64,000 bases of DNA from Blakeslea trispora (GCA_025331445.1 JAIWNE010000078.1:87683-151682), one strand, 5' to 3'; counted from the stretch's first letter, positions 10,240 to 22,912 are shown. Numbers and translations are program-made. Notes: generated by a model not told the origin, from the sequence alone.

Positions 10240-12318
10240 GATTATTCTCATCCTTATTACCAACAATACTATCAGCACTATGACAGTTCAGGTGGTGCTA
10301 ACTCATCTTCTTCTACTAACAATACAGGTTATGACTATAACTATAGTCAATACTACTATCCTTACAATCAGCCCACGCACCCCCCTCCACCACCTCCACC
10401 TCCACCTCATTCTTCCTCTAATAACTATAATGCATCTTATTATACACAACAACCAGCAACAAGGTATAAAAAAAAACCCATTTGCTAAAATAAACAAAAA
10501 CTAACTGCGTCAATAGACCCCCTCCACCTCCACCACCACCATCTTCCACCCATGCTAACCCACCACCATCCAATCCACGTAAAGTGAAACAGAACACTCA
10601 AGTATCTATTTTACTAATGACTTTTCTTAGGTCCTGGTGCCAAGATTCCTCCTTGGTCTAAAAAACCTCATCCACCATCTAATTCGAGCATTATCGCACA
10701 CCGACCACTTTCTCCATCCCCATCCCCTGCTACTGCAACAGCATCTTCTCTTTCAACATTAGCTATTCAGAATCCTCCAGCTGCTCAAGTAACAGTGCGT
10801 ACAGAAGAAGAAAAGGCCAACGAAAGGAATGCTATGGCTGTCGAAACTTGGCCACCTTCACTAAAGTAAGCTTATTTTTTTTTCTTGATAGTAAAGCATG
10901 GACTTATTTTTTTTTTTCTATTTAGACAATATGTTCAAGATGTGTTTGCTAACTGTCTTCATGAAAAGCGTGATTTGGCAGAAGAACAGCTTCGACAGCT
11001 TATTCTAGAGAGTCATAGAGCAGGCACTCTACTTACAACAGACTGGAGTGAAATGGACTTGCCAAGGTAAAATAGAGATGATTTTCTTCTATCTATACTC
11101 AATCTTTATTTTACATAGTGCGTGTGTACAAAGAGCACCAAAGAAGAAGAAAGGGTAAGAATAGATGACAACATCACCCTAAAGCCTTGTCTGATTGTTT
11201 ATGATAGTAAAAAAGGCTTACAAACAAAGAATTATTTACAACCACAGAGACCAGTGTCATCAGAAGAAGAAGCCAAAAGACTCAAGAGATTAAGGCGATT
11301 TGAAGAAGATGCTGCTCAATACAAATCACACACACCTATCGAACAAAACGAGTTTAATCAAACAAGTGGTGCAGCAGTGGTTGGCACTTGTCAGAAACTA
11401 GAGAAAAACTATCTGAGATTGACTGCTGCTCCTGATCCTTCTACTGTTAGACCTCTTGAGATATTAAGGCAAACACTGGAGCTATTAAAGCAGAAATGGT
11501 CAACAGAAGCCAATTATACTTATATCTGTGATCAATTTAAATCCATGCGACAAGATTTGACAGTACAGCACATTAAAAACGAATTTACAGTGCAAGTGTA
11601 TGAGATTCATGCCCGTATTGCTCTAGAAAAAGTAAGTGATAAGAAAAGTATGTATGCAGGTTACTTATCATGTCCTAGAGTGATTTGGGTGAATACAATC
11701 AATGTCAAACACAGTTAAAGGAATTGTATACAAAAGGTATTTCAGGTAATGTGATGGAATTTACAGCCTATCGTATTCTCTATTTTCTTCATACACAAAA
11801 CTGGGCAGGTAATAACTAGAGTCTATGGTTCAAACAGAGGACTTATTTTATTGTTAGATGTCAATGCTACAATGGCAGGCTTGACATTGGATCAAAAACA
11901 AGATCCAGCTGTTCAGCATGCATTGGGTGTTCGTTCTTCACTTGCGACTGGCAACTATCATCGATTCTTTTCACTCTATAAGCAAGCACCTAATATGGGT
12001 GGGTATCTGATGGACCAGTTTTGTGAACGAGAACGCGTCAATGCTCTCTTGATTTTATGTAAATCGTAAAGTAATGGCTCATCTAACAAACATCAGTCAT
12101 CACTCACATTATCCCGTAGATGTCGCCCCGAGATTCCAGTGAGCTTTTTAGAGACAGAATTGGGGTTTGAAGATAGAGAACAGACAGTCAAGTTCCTTGT
12201 GGGACAAAAGGCCTTGAAGGATTCAGAAGCCAACAGTCTGGTATCTAAGGTTGCTTTGGCAGAGTTGATGGAGGCTGTAAAGAAGTTTAAGAAAATTGAT
12301 ATCAAAGGACAGCTTTAA
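9962..12318 (+). CDS. THP3: Thp3/LENG8-like SAC3/GANP domain protein; no ATG found at the 5' end
   Basis: Ten exons by splice consensus and frame: 9962-9999, 10059-10463, 10517-10578, 10631-10865, 10926-11066, 11119-11154, 11208-11631, 11679-11808, 11858-12065, 12120-12318. The N-terminal half is Q/Y/P-rich (long CAA tract near 10200-10238, proline runs), like LENG8. The conserved core follows: [42 protein letters not shown], then [13 protein letters not shown], the Thp3/LENG8 branch of the SAC3 family. Thp3 with Csn12 couples transcription elongation and mRNA processing. The first exon starts AAAGTGGCATCTCC: codons in frame begin GTG GCA TCT, with no ATG in frame anywhere before exon 4. Either initiation is non-AUG or the first base was changed. 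Confidence 0.8.
10201..10238 (+). repeat. CAA trinucleotide tract encoding polyglutamine
   Basis: A run of about 12 consecutive CAA codons inside exon 2 of the SAC3 gene, giving a glutamine homopolymer in a region already rich in QP and QH pairs. Length polymorphism between isolates is expected. Confidence 0.85.
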
Positions 12319-12421
12319 TGATAGCGGTCTTTGAAAAAGAAGTGTACCATTTACATGAAAAACAAAAAAAAATAAAAAAAAAATTTTCAATCTCTCTTCT
12401 TTTTTATTTTATTAATAAGCA

Positions 12422-13887
12422 ATGTCTGCACACGATCAAGTAAGTTTGCAAACATCAACAAAACACCTTAGACTAAGAACATTCAGTTTAACGAAGAAGA
12501 TCTTGTCGAAGAAGAATACCTTCAAGAAAATGATATCCAAGAAGAAGAAGTACCTGACTTGGAACATGCTGAACCTATGGACGACGATGAAGACGATGAA
12601 GTAGCAGAAGGTCAAGAAGGTAATGCAGCACTAAAAAAAAATAGGAAGAAAGTACATGTATGGATAACACCCCTTCCCTCCTTTCTTTTTCAAACAATAG
12701 CTTTAGAAGGATTCGAAGTAAGACAAGGTGAAGATGAAAGTACACTCGAGATTGTGGATGATTCAGTGCAAGGCTTTTTCGATCACCGTGAACCTGTCTA
12801 TGCAATTGCCATGCACCCTACCAGTAATGGTATCATTGTCAGTGGTGGTGGTGATGACAAGAGTTATCTCTGGCGTTGTGATACAGGCGAGACATTGGTC
12901 TGTTTAGATGGTCATACAGATTCAGTGACTGATGTTGCCTTCAGTTGCGATGGTAAATACGTTGCTTCTGCTGCCATGGATGGTAAAGTGCGTGTTTGGA
13001 ATGCAGAGACAGGTGACTTTTGTGTGGCTGTCGATGGCCCCGATGAAGTGATCTGGATTGATTGGCACCCCAAGGGAAACATCTTGTTGGCTGGTGCCAC
13101 CGATAGCTCCATCTGGATGTGGGCCATGCCTAGTGGTAAATTCATGAATGTCTTTAGTGGTCATGCTGCTCCGGTCACTTCGGGTCGTTTTACACCGGAT
13201 GGTAAAAAGATTGTGTCTACGGCTGAAGATGCTAGTTTTATCATTTGGGATCCAAAGTCAGCTATGGCCGAGTTCCGTCTATCGGGTGATGATGCTCGTT
13301 TCCATGCCGATCCCATTACTTCTGTCAGTGTCAATAAGGAAAGCACATTGGCCATTACAGGAGATGCTACCGGTAAAGCTCGATTGATCAATATCTTGAA
13401 TGGTCATATTGTGGCCTCTTTAGAGAACCATTCTGATTCAGTAGAAACCTCTAGTTTTTGTGAAGCGTAAGAAAAAAAAAACATCATGGATGAGAATGAC
13501 CTTTATTGATGATTGTGTTCTAGTCTTCCTTTAGCTGCTACTGGTTCTGTCGATGGTACGATCTCTATCTGGGATGTTCAGACACAACGTCTTCGTGCTA
13601 CACTAAGACATGAAGATGCTGTCATCAAGGTGAAATTCGTCAAGAATTCCCCTATGTTAGTCTCATGTTCTGCTGACAAGACTGTGAAGGTGTGGGATGC
13701 TCGTACAGGTCAATGTGTCAAATCTTGGTCTGGTCACCGTGATACTGTATTGGATATTGCTGTTGCAGAGTAAGTGAGAGACAAGATATATATATTCCAA
13801 TACATCTAATTCAATATTTCTTTTAGTGATGGTAATGTTGTTGTATCTGCTTCTGATGATGGTACATGTCTTGTCTTTAGTATGTAA
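12422..13887 (+). CDS. SQT1: AAMP/Sqt1-type WD40 protein (ribosome assembly chaperone)
   Basis: Five exons: 12422-12439, 12472-12619, 12701-13466, 13524-13769, 13827-13887, with canonical introns. The first exon codes only for MSAHDQ. A strongly acidic leader (DLVEEEY..., MDDDEDDE) precedes about seven WD repeats: FFDHREPVYAIAMHP, GETLVCLDGHTDSVTDVAFS, KVRVWNAETGDF, IWMWAMPSGKFMNVFSGH, GSVDGTISIWDVQ, KTVKVWDARTGQCVKSWSGH. The order of acidic leader then an EPVYAIA blade is typical of AAMP and its yeast relative Sqt1. Sqt1 escorts ribosomal protein uL16 (Rpl10) to the 60S subunit; that function is inferred from homology. It ends 138 bp from the convergent Nep1 gene. Confidence 0.85.
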
Positions 13888-14025
13888 AAAAAGAAAAAAA
13901 TAGCAATAAAATATACAATAGAACATATATAATATATAAATACATATTTTTAATGTACAAAAAAAAAAAAGAAGAGAATAACAATAATAACAATAACAAT
14001 AATAATAATAAAGAAAAGAGAGAAA

Positions 14026-15018
14026 CTACATAATGTCCCATAAATCTTCAAATGCACAACATACTTTTCCACAAGCAACTGAAGCTGATAGAGCATAGCT
14101 TGAAATACCTAATACAGTAAAGTCAGTCAATCTCCCCTTTCTATTTAACATAGAAGTCACTTTTACCTATTTTCTCTGTCACATATTCATCAGCAAAAGT
14201 ATCGGGTCCCTTAGCCATAGCACCCACAGCAACCACAACAGGTCGACCTTGAGTTACTTCTTTGAAAAAGTGATATAAACGTACTTTGGGTGCATTCCAT
14301 GAAAGTGCTAATAACAAAAAAAAAGTCAACAATCTCCTTTTCATTCTTCTGTTATGATTATTTTTACCTATTTTTCTAGCATTTGGAGGTAAATATTGAC
14401 TCACTGGAGGTGGAATGATTTCTAATAACTTGGTATGTCCTTCAATATCACTTGAGATACTACCTCTCTCTAACAATTGAACTAATAGAAACAATCAATA
14501 GTCTGTCCATCAATCTCTTCTCTCTCTGTATTTACCCATCAATCCTGAGAAGCGCTTGATCGTTCTTGGTATACGGCATGCAGGATTAATACGGATCACA
14601 ACTCCTTTGGCTGTATGAATATAGACCTAGCATTGTCTCTTAAATCATTTTGCCCATCTGTTTGATTTAATCATATTTACCTCCAAGTGACCAGACTTGT
14701 TAAGTGGACTATCTAATAAAGTCAAAAGACACTAGAATAGAGTAAATAAACAACAGAACGCGTCTGGTTACTTTTATTTTGTTAGTTTACTTGGTGAACA
14801 ATATCTGGTCTAGCATCGGCAATATCTCTTCCTAATCGTTTAAGAACAGACTGATGTTCGTCACAGTTCAATAGTTGCATTTTGCTGTCATTTCGAAGAG
14901 GATTGACTCGGGCAGCTTCTAAAGAGGCATTCTCAAGTACAATCACTACTTTACGACTCTGTGGTTTGACTGGCTGCCCTTGAGTTGGGGCTTCATGCCA
15001 GGAGGAATCGTCTGACAT
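14026..15018 (-). CDS. EMG1: Nep1/Emg1 rRNA pseudouridine N1-methyltransferase
   Basis: Intron-rich gene of about 240 residues starting at [10 protein letters not shown]. Recognisable blocks are [16 protein letters not shown] near the N-terminus, [83 protein letters not shown] and the AdoMet-site strand [11 protein letters not shown]. It ends [24 protein letters not shown]. These match the SPOUT-family enzyme that methylates the hypermodified pseudouridine of 18S rRNA and is needed for 40S assembly. Several short introns separate the blocks (for example donors just after VHQ and after ARKIG). The intron lengths of 45-60 nt match neighbours. It is convergent with the AAMP gene. Confidence 0.9.
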
Positions 15019-15112
15019 TTTCAAGTAGAAGTAAAGAAATAAGAAAGAAAGAAAGAAAAAATATGTAAATGTATGTAGAGGCTAGGGTCTAAATCTAATT
15101 TTCGCCCTAAGC

Positions 15113-15137
15113 AAAAAAAAAAAAAAAAAAAAAAAAT
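15113..15137. repeat. Poly-A tract in the promoter interval
   Basis: About 24 consecutive A residues in the divergent interval between the Nep1 gene and the MFS transporter, followed by further A- and T-runs to 15237. Such dA:dT tracts are nucleosome-depleting in fungi; that function here is inferred. Confidence 0.8.
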
Positions 15138-15241
15138 TACACAAAAAAAAAAAAAGATGCAATAAATTGTGCAATTTCTCATCTTTCTTCTTACCCTTTT
15201 TTTTTTTTCTTTAAATTATTTATTTTAAAAAAAAAAGCATT

Positions 15242-17215
15242 ATGCCTTCAATGGCAACAGAAAATTCCCCTCTTTTAAATCAAACATCACCCTATGGATC
15301 AGTGGAAGTTCAAGATGAAGACACAGGCATGATTTCTGTGGTTACTTCTATAAACAAACCAAACGACGATGATCTATTGGCTAGAAGATTAAAGGGTGCT
15401 TCTCTTATGGTTGTCTTGGTTGGGTAAATATAATGAGTATAACAAACTCGAATAGGAGATAATAACATCTTTCCTTTACAATAAAGGTTATGGGTAGGTG
15501 TTGCTCTATCCTCATTAGATGCTTCTATTGTAGCTACTATTTACCCTCAAATTGGTACTGAATTCAAAAGGTAAGTGTTTCGTATGATGAAAGAGACAGA
15601 GACTAAACTTGATGCTATAGATCCAATGAAATTGTCTGGATTGCTACAGCTTATATGTTGAGTTATACAGCACTTCAACCGTTATGTAAGATTCAGATAG
15701 GTTGTACAAGCCTTCTTTAATTCATTCTGATTATCTATTTTTTTTTTTTTTTAAGATGGCCGAGTCTCGGATGCATTAGGTAGAAGAAGAACTATTTTGT
15801 TTGCTACCATCATTTTCTTTATTGGATCTGGTTTATGTGGTGCCTCTAATTCTTTATGGGCCTTGGTGATTTCTAGAACAATTGCAGGTGTAGGTGGAGG
15901 CGGTATGAATACCATGTCAGCTGTCATCACAAGCGATTTAGTCTCTTTACGTGAAAGAGGTAAATATCAAGGCTATGCTAATATTGCTTATGGGGTAAGA
16001 AGAAAAAGGTTGTTTGGAATATACATATCATGACTCACTTTATTTCAAGTTGGGTTCTGTTATTGGTGCACCTTTAGGTGGATTGATTACGGATCATATT
16101 GGATGGCGCTATTGTTTCTATATCAACCTACCTCTCTTGCTCATCTCTATCTATGTCGGTCTCTATCTCTTGAACGATTATAATCTAGATGAACAAGCAA
16201 CAGAAGATAGTCTGTACGATCGATTCAAGCAGATTGATTTCTTGGGTGCCTTTTTTGTGGTGGTGGCTGTTGTTTGCTTCTTGATTGCTACTTCATTAGG
16301 TGGTAATTCGGTTGCCTGGAGTGACCCTATTGTCTATGGTCTGTTGATAGCCTCTGTTGTGATGGGCTTGTGCTTTTGTTGGGTAGAGGCCAAGGTAGCT
16401 CAGAATCCATTGATGCCATGGCACATTATCTCTGCACGTACTCCCTTTGCTTCCTCCATGGCTAATTTCTTTGGTATCATGTGTTCCTTTGCCATGACCT
16501 ATACAACTCCTCTTTTCTTTCAAGGAGTCTTGGGCTATAGTTCATCTCAGGCAGGCTTGTTCTTCTTGCCCAAGGTAGTGGCCATGTCGTGTGGTTCACT
16601 CTCGTCTGGCTTTTGGATGGCCAGGACAGGCGAGTATCGTCAATTTATTACCTTTTCTGCCCTGGTTGCCTTGGTTGCCATGATTGGTATCAGTCTCTGG
16701 ACACCCACCAGTTCTCTCGTGTTTATTGTGTTCTGTTTGATTCTCGATGGATTCTCTTCCGGTGCACTTGTGACGACTGCTCTTGTCTCTATGCTCTCTT
16801 GTGTAGGCAGTACAGGTAAAAAAATAAAGAGAAAAAAGGTGGCAAACACAATGATTTGGCATAAACTTACTTTTTTTCTTTAGATATGGCTACTATTACC
16901 TCTATTTCTTATCTATTTCGTTCTACAGGAGGTGTGATAGGCATCTCTGTTACTTCTGCTATTTTCCAAGGGGTTGTGAAACACATCTTATCTGAACGTA
17001 TTACAGGCCCCGACCGAGATGCCATCATTGATATTGCTCGTAAATCCATGAACCAGGTCAGAGAACTATTGCCCCCCGATGCACTTGAGATTGTACTGGA
17101 TACCTATCAAGTAGCTGTTCGTTATGCTTTCTATTACTGTATCATCATCTCTATTTTAGGTGTCATTTCCACCTTATTTATTCAACAATATCAATTACAT
17201 TCGAAATTGAAATAA
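15242..17215 (+). CDS. MFS transporter, DHA2-like 14-TM family (drug or vacuolar basic amino acid transporter)
   Basis: Multi-exon gene with introns after residue 61 and at several later points. A polar cytosolic N-terminus with a di-leucine-like ENSPLL is followed by the first membrane segment WVGVALSSLDASIVATIYP. Motif A is seen as GRVSDALGRRR, motif B as SRTIAGVGGGG and motif C as SVIGAPLGGL, all hallmarks of drug:H+ antiporters. About 14 hydrophobic segments can be counted, ending with CIIISILGVISTLF. Fungal relatives include Vba-type vacuolar amino acid exporters and azole-resistance pumps; the substrate cannot be told from sequence. ATG 15242 is preferred, with a second methionine at 15251. 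Confidence 0.85.
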
Positions 17216-17244
17216 TTTCTTTTTCTTTTTTTTTATAATAATAA

Positions 17245-17641
17245 ATGTCTATTGTCAGTCAAAGTATTCGTGAATTAGTCAAGAGAACCATTGCTGATAA
17301 TAAAGTGATGGTAAATGATACATCCCTTGCGATGCAATATACATGATATTCATCTATAAGCATTGTGTTAGGTCTTTAGCAAGTCTTATTGTCCCTTTTG
17401 TATTGGAGCTAAAGACTTGTTGGATGACTTGAATGTGACCTATAAGGCCATTGAACTGAACGATCATCAAGATGGAGAAGCCATTCAACAGGCACTAGCT
17501 GAACTCACTCAGCAAAAGACAGTACCCAACATCTTTATTGCTCAACGTCATGTGGGTGGTTCAGATGCCCTTAAGGCTGCTCATCAATCAGGTCAACTTA
17601 CACAATGGTTAAAGGAAGCCAAGATTGACTTTCAAGTTTAA
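17245..17641 (+). CDS. Dithiol glutaredoxin
   Basis: Two exons, 17245-17310 and 17372-17641, giving 111 residues. The joined sequence has VFSKSYCPFCIGAKDLL, the CPFC active site in place of the commoner CPYC, then the glutathione-binding TVPNIFIAQRHVGGSDAL block with its cis-proline and GG. It is a class I dithiol glutaredoxin, reducing protein disulfides and glutathione mixed disulfides. No targeting peptide is apparent, so cytosolic location is likely. The first exon holds only the N-terminal helix. It sits 29 bp after the MFS stop codon on the same strand and converges on the Rad17 gene. Confidence 0.92.
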
Positions 17642-17689
17642 TAAAAAAAAAAAAACTTTTATTTTCTTTACACGATGAACTAGGCAAGC

Positions 17690-19319
17690 TCAATACTGAT
17701 CCATCAATAAAGCAAGTGCATCGTCGTCATCATCAATCGCCTCAAATTCATCATCAGTGAAATCTTCAATCGGCTCCATTTCCTCTGTCTCTTCAGTATA
17801 TCGACTGGCCACAGAAGCCATCCAGGCCTGATGATAGTCGTCTTTCCGCTTTTGTCTGGCAATCGCCTGAACATCAAACATGTCGGGTCGTTGAATTTGA
17901 TAGAAACTGTGGCTGGCCTGAGCTGGCTTTTCCATCAACCCATACATGGTCACTAAACTTCGATAGATGGCAGCATGATGATCCTGCCAATCCCACTGAG
18001 ACCGTAGCGTGTCTGCCAGACTAAGATAATCAAAACTCTTGGCTACTGCCTCAATGTCGTCATAAAAGGCTAAACTGTTTTGATGCAAGAAGGCATTAAA
18101 GTAATCAGGATCGGTTGGTAGTTTATCAAAGATGTGTTCTGGCCTGGACTCATAGGTCCCATCAGCACGTCGTTTACTGTACAGTACTTTACCAACTGCA
18201 TGAAACAGATCTAGCGGACCGATCTTTTCTTCAAACGAGATTTCTTTCTTTTTGTGCTTTTCGTGTTTCTTTCGCTTGTCGTGTCTCGGATAGAATTGGA
18301 GGTGGTTGATGGCTAGCCGGATATCACCTCCGCTGAACTCTATCAGTGTATCGAGTTGTGCCTTTGAGATGGCCAAATCTTGGCCACTGATGACTCGCTG
18401 TAACGCCTTGTTCATCAATGTTTTGTTGGCAGGATTTAGTCTATCATGCATGTTGAATTGAGCCCATTCTTTCTTTTTCTTGCTGAAATAGTCCTTACCT
18501 TACATGCTTTACACGCCTATCTTCTTCCAGTCCTTGAGGTATTATGTCCATTAGATTGTTTAGTTTGGTATCGTATGATTTCCGCTCTGATGACATCCAG
18601 GCATGGCTGATGACAATGACAACTAAGGAGGGCATGGGGTGGTTGAGGGATCTGGTTAGAATGGCTTGAAAATCACGTTTGACTTGAGGTGTAGTCATGT
18701 CAGGCAAGTCATCTACTAGAATGATTTTCTTATCGTCTGGTCTGTTTATTGTATTTCTTTCTTTGGCTCCATAAATGAACTGTTCAAAATGTCGTATTGG
18801 ACTAACTACAAAAAGAAACAAGTTGTTTAGGGTTTTGTTTCATTTTATTTTCAATAAAGAGGTCTTTACTATAAGATTCAGGATCGTAATGTCTTGCTGG
18901 ATGTTCCCATTCAACTAATTCCAGTGACATGGTCTGACAGAGCAATCGAATCAACGTACTCTTTCCGCAGCCAGTAGATCCGGAAAGAAACAAGAGCTTA
19001 GTACCGTTTTGGAAATAAAGAGAAGATTGTTGAATGACTGATTTGATCAGTTGAATCTTGTCTTGACTGATACAAATGTCTGTCTGTTCTAAATGAGTTT
19101 GTTTAGATGGGTTGTCCTTTTACGATAATCGTGATAAAATAACCTCTCGTTTTGGTTCATATTTGTCTACCCAAAGTTGACTGTCTGGCGTATGGTCTAG
19201 TTCTGCATGTGCTCTTTTTCGAGGTATAATAAAATCCTATAGTGCACTTAGTTTCTTTTTTTTTAATTCATTTTTCTGCGAGTTTTTTTTTTTCTCTTCT
19301 TTCTTACTGAATGAGACAT
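17690..19319 (-). CDS. RAD17: Rad17-like checkpoint clamp loader
   Basis: The gene starts with a tiny first exon coding MSHS (ATG 19319), then DFIIPRKRAHAEL and LWVDKYEPKRE, then TDICISQDKIQLIKS. The P-loop is LFLSGSTGCGKSTLIRLL, with Walker B as IILVDDLPDM. The C-terminal clamp-loader part starts RLNPANKTLMNKALQRV and has SGGDIRLAINHLQF (sensor-2 type); the tail is acidic. The order and spacing fit Rad17/Rad24, which loads the 9-1-1 clamp at DNA damage. Splicing after KRE needs a 60-nt intron GTTATT..AACAG; without it there is an in-frame TAA. A further donor after HV|R is GTAAGG. The first intron (about 75 nt) carries long A-runs. Confidence 0.85.
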
Positions 19320-19678
19320 CTGTACAACAATATTTGAAGAAAATACACCAAAATGATGTTGCAGAAAAAAAAAAAAAAGTTCGCGTCGCGCCTTTAAAAA
19401 AAAGTTTCTTTTTTGTACAACACCAAGTCAATAGGGCTTTATTCGTTTGAAAGGATTTAGCCGCAAAAGAACAAAATAGCTCTTTAGGATGGCACAGCAA
19501 TAAATTCATTTCAAAGAAGTTGTATTTAGATTGTTCGACGCAAATTTATTATGGATTGCTTTTGATTCACGCGATATGAGTAAATATATTCAGTGGTAGC
19601 AGCTCAATTCAATTGTCTGTGAGCAACATTGTTTATTATATGTACAAAAAGAAAAAAAAGAAAGTTATACAAGACATA
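19320..19678. other. Intergenic region
   Basis: Short interval upstream of Rad17 and downstream of the small gene at 19679. It has A-runs and a GC-rich patch (gcgtcgcgcc, near 19383) but no gene. The overlapping minus-strand frame at 19237-19509 is leader plus intron of Rad17. Confidence 0.5.
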
Positions 19679-20120
19679 TTAGTTCACTTTTGTCTCATCA
19701 CAGGTATCAGATAAATCCTTCTTTTGCTTGTTTCGCAAAATTTGCTATGGTAAAAAAATATATGAGTGAACAGTTGGTTATAGAATTACCCAAATCCCTT
19801 ACCTCTAGATGGTCTGAATCTACAAAACTGGGTACTACAGTCTCTGTTGGCGTTGCTACCTTGGCTATCGATTTTCGTCCTTCTTCAAAAGTAGCACCTA
19901 AATCTCTCAATGCAGCCATACGTTCAGCACCTGTTGGCATTGGTGTAATATCTTCATTGCTCATAGCATTTTGGTTATTGGATTGACGGCGCTCAAGTAA
20001 GGAAGGTGGCCGGACTGAGGAATTGCTACTGCTTGTGGATTTTCTCTTTTCTGATAATTGATGATCCCGTTGAATTTGCTTCAAATCTCCTGATTCTGCT
20101 TCTTGACGTTGCTTTTCCAT
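19679..20120 (-). CDS. Small conserved-looking protein of unknown function
   Basis: Two exons, from ATG 20120 to a donor just after DSDHLE, then QILRNKQKKDLSDTCDETKVN to the stop at 19679. The intron (GTAAGG..CATAG, about 60 nt) has normal consensus. The protein is about 125 residues, hydrophilic, serine-rich in the middle (SSSNSSVRPPSLLERR), with a predicted helix MAALRDLGATFEEGRKSIA. No membrane segment, signal peptide or catalytic motif is visible. I do not recognise a family. The intron and the clean end argue that the frame is real. It is transcribed away from the 2-kb gap on its right. Confidence 0.6.
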
Positions 20121-22207
20121 TTTATGAATTAAAAAAAGATGAATTAAAAAAGATGAAAAAAAAATAGTCTATTTCAACCATCACTTTATATGTTGTAAGC
20201 TAAGACAATACGTCATAAAATGGCATTGCATCAATACAATTGGCGATCATCACTAGATCCCTAAATTTCGAAAATATTAGTTTAGGCGCCGAATGTTAGG
20301 TAGCTTTGTTTTTAATGGCAGATACAATGATTTATCAACGAAAATGCTAAGCAATGTCCCTTTCACTAGCCTCAGTTCAAAAATGAAGCCATGAATTCAA
20401 TATTATTGACATCCAATATGAGGTTTCAGACTTGAATATATTGTGTTTGATTTTTAACTTGGGAAATCATTGTTATTGTAGAGAAAGAAGAGACATGTTG
20501 TTTTACGTGCTTCTGTTTTTAGCCTCAATAATAAGCTATTTCTTTGTTTTGAGAGTCAGGCGATGTTTTCCCAATATTGAAATCAGATTTTCTCTGCCAA
20601 CAATATCTTTGTAAATTTCGCATGAATCATTCAATATTATGCTGAGAGGGGTATTTAAGTACTATAAATAGAAAGTAAATTGGATTCCTAATACTCGCTC
20701 TATTGTACTTGAGAAGACAGAAGAGTAAACGTCTTCCCCCTCAGCTTGCAACTCTTTCGACTCACCTTAGAGTTAGAATGAGTTTATAGATTAGTGATGT
20801 TTATTGATTGTTGCTCACAAAAAGTAATTCGATATACAGACAACATTCACAAGCTTTTGTGATTAAAGTAAGCTAACGCGGTTAAGAAGGTAATATAACG
20901 TAGGCAAGTTAATGCAACACATCCCTCAAAAGACTATCCTAGTATGAATCATACCCCGCAATAACGGTACCATTATCTCCCGTTTACCTCATTTTGTCAA
21001 GATACTCTTTTTATCCATACCAAACGCTTCTTAGACAGGGGGGGGGGCGAATTATAGTTTTGGTGTATGGCCAATGCTTTTTCTATTTTATCAGTGATAA
21101 CATGTGACCCTAATAAACATTATGAAAGCAGAGTAGTATTGCATGCTGTATATGCCTTGGATTTCTTTTATTGATATCTTAAAACTCTTGATTTAGAGCT
21201 GCCCAGAGATGACTGATCTATACAGAAAAGTCAACTAAACAAAAAAGTAAAGGGTCAAGTACATGGTTTACAAATACTGATATTCAATCCACTTAAACCT
21301 TTGTAGATATGAAGGGGGGGGGATTATTCATTCACTAGTTTTTTTTTGGTTCTTTTTTATCCGTTTCTTTTATTTTCTTTAAGCGACAAGCAATGATTAT
21401 CCCCTCCTCTATTATCATATTGGTTTGATGATCATCCTTTTTTTCTGCCCTTAAACACTATGTTTGTTTTTTATAAAAAATGATATCTGATGTTTATCAA
21501 ATGTTGTGGTAATAAATAGGATATCAAGCATCAAATAAGCATAAAAGTAGACTTTCTTGCTTTACATTCGTCCTACTTTGGTTGACTCTTGTTGTCTTTT
21601 CATGTTAACTGATGCATTGAAAGTGACATATGTATTCCACACTAGTTGTTTTCTTATGAGATAAAGTCAGATTCCATTGTTTTATTATGATTCTGTCTTG
21701 TATTGACTATCACTTTTTCTTTTTTTTTGTATCCAATGTAGAGAGAGCGTCTAGAATGTTAGTGTTCAAACCTCTTTTTTGTTTTAGAAATTAAAACTAC
21801 CATGCAGTTTCATCCCTTTCGAACGAGCTGATGTATCAAAGAGACGTTGATCAAAAGCATGAAGATCCATTAATAGTTTGAACTGCAGCAGCAGCAAAAA
21901 AAAAAAAAAAAAGCTACAGCCATCTGGCAACAGATTATTCAATGAAGGCTTTTGACATTGGATGAAAACTAAATAGGCTCGTATCAAATGGCATGGAATC
22001 CATGTAGAACATATCTTGACAAGATCTACATCAACCCATAGTGAACTGAACTGATGTATACAATAATGCACCAGTAACTACTATTTCAAGAACAGATACA
22101 AAGAGCCTGAATAAAGATGAGCTTGGGTTTACACACATGCATAAAAGAAAGAAGAAGAATTGAATTGCACTCAAGCTCTTAAAAAAAAGAGAGGGTATAC
22201 TAGTTTT
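20121..22207. other. Gene-poor spacer
   Basis: Two kilobases of AT-rich sequence without an open frame of coding character. G-runs of 9-10 bases occur near 21,039 and 21,315, and a 17-A run at 21,897-21,913. The minus-strand frame at 21,784-22,071 has no recognisable domain or splice support. Confidence 0.5.
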
Positions 22208-22912
22208 TCAATTTATATCTAAAATAATGACTACAAACATGGCTATTAAAACTGCTAAAATACATGTAGATCCAAAAACAACAGCACCTCGGCTAGCAGG
22301 AAACTGGCCTTTTGTCATGGCAATTTGTGCATGAAAGTATCTAGCATTAGCGAAATACAAAAAGACAATACTAAAGACTACAAATGCACTTCCCAATGCT
22401 TTTCCTGTATTCATACGTCCTGATTCATCGCCGGCTGCAGGTGAAAGGTGATATAGCTGAGTGATGGCTATACACATGTTATTATTTGGCTACTTCAAAT
22501 GGATCGTCCTTCGCCAGCCTACTTACCAACACCTACTGTAATCAAAGATAAGGATGTTCGAAGCCAAGCAAGAAATGTTCGTTCATTAGCTAAATAGTAC
22601 ATGTTAATCTGACAGAAAAAATCAAATAAACAAACAAACTTCAATTTTACCCAAATGATCTCTAGCTACTGCTGCCTTGTTTTCCAACATGAAAGAGGTA
22701 GAGAACCGAGAGTAGATTCGATAAAGAGATTCATAAGGACTTCTCTGGTCATTTTTGGCTGCTTCTTGTTTTTGGAATTGTTGTCGCAAGAGATCTTTTT
22801 CTTCTCGGGTTTTAGATCTGACCAAGAATGGTGGGGTAAATGTTGATCCATGATCATTGTCTTTGGTAGCTTTGCTGCTGGTTGGGTCATTTGTCGCTGT
22901 TGACAGTGCCAT
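22208..22912 (-). CDS. DUF202-domain membrane protein
   Basis: Three exons starting at MALSTATND (22912). A hydrophilic first exon ends ...VARDHLG, followed by the family-defining segment ANERTFLAWLRTSLSLITVGV, then a third exon with IAITQLYHL and three hydrophobic stretches (ALGSAFVVFSIVFLYFA, GAVVFGSTCILAVL, MFVVIILDIN). The 'NERTFLAW.RTSL' motif is that of DUF202, the transmembrane domain shared by VTC polyphosphate polymerase subunits and small proteins such as yeast YDR089W relatives. No SPX or VTC catalytic domain is present, so this is the stand-alone form. Function is unknown; a vacuolar or plasma membrane location is plausible. Splice junctions (GTAAAA..AG; GTAAGT..TAG) keep frame. 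Confidence 0.8.

Noticed and set aside
10048..10278. Leucine-rich ORF antisense to the SAC3 gene
   Set aside because: It is the complement of the CAA tract and has no independent support.
19237..19509. A 90-residue minus-strand frame upstream of Rad17
   Set aside because: It covers the Rad17 5' leader, the first exon in a different frame, and the first intron. It is F/K-rich low-complexity sequence.
21784..22071. 95-residue minus-strand ORF in the 2-kb spacer
   Set aside because: It includes a poly-F stretch from an A-run, has no domain, and lacks splice or promoter context.
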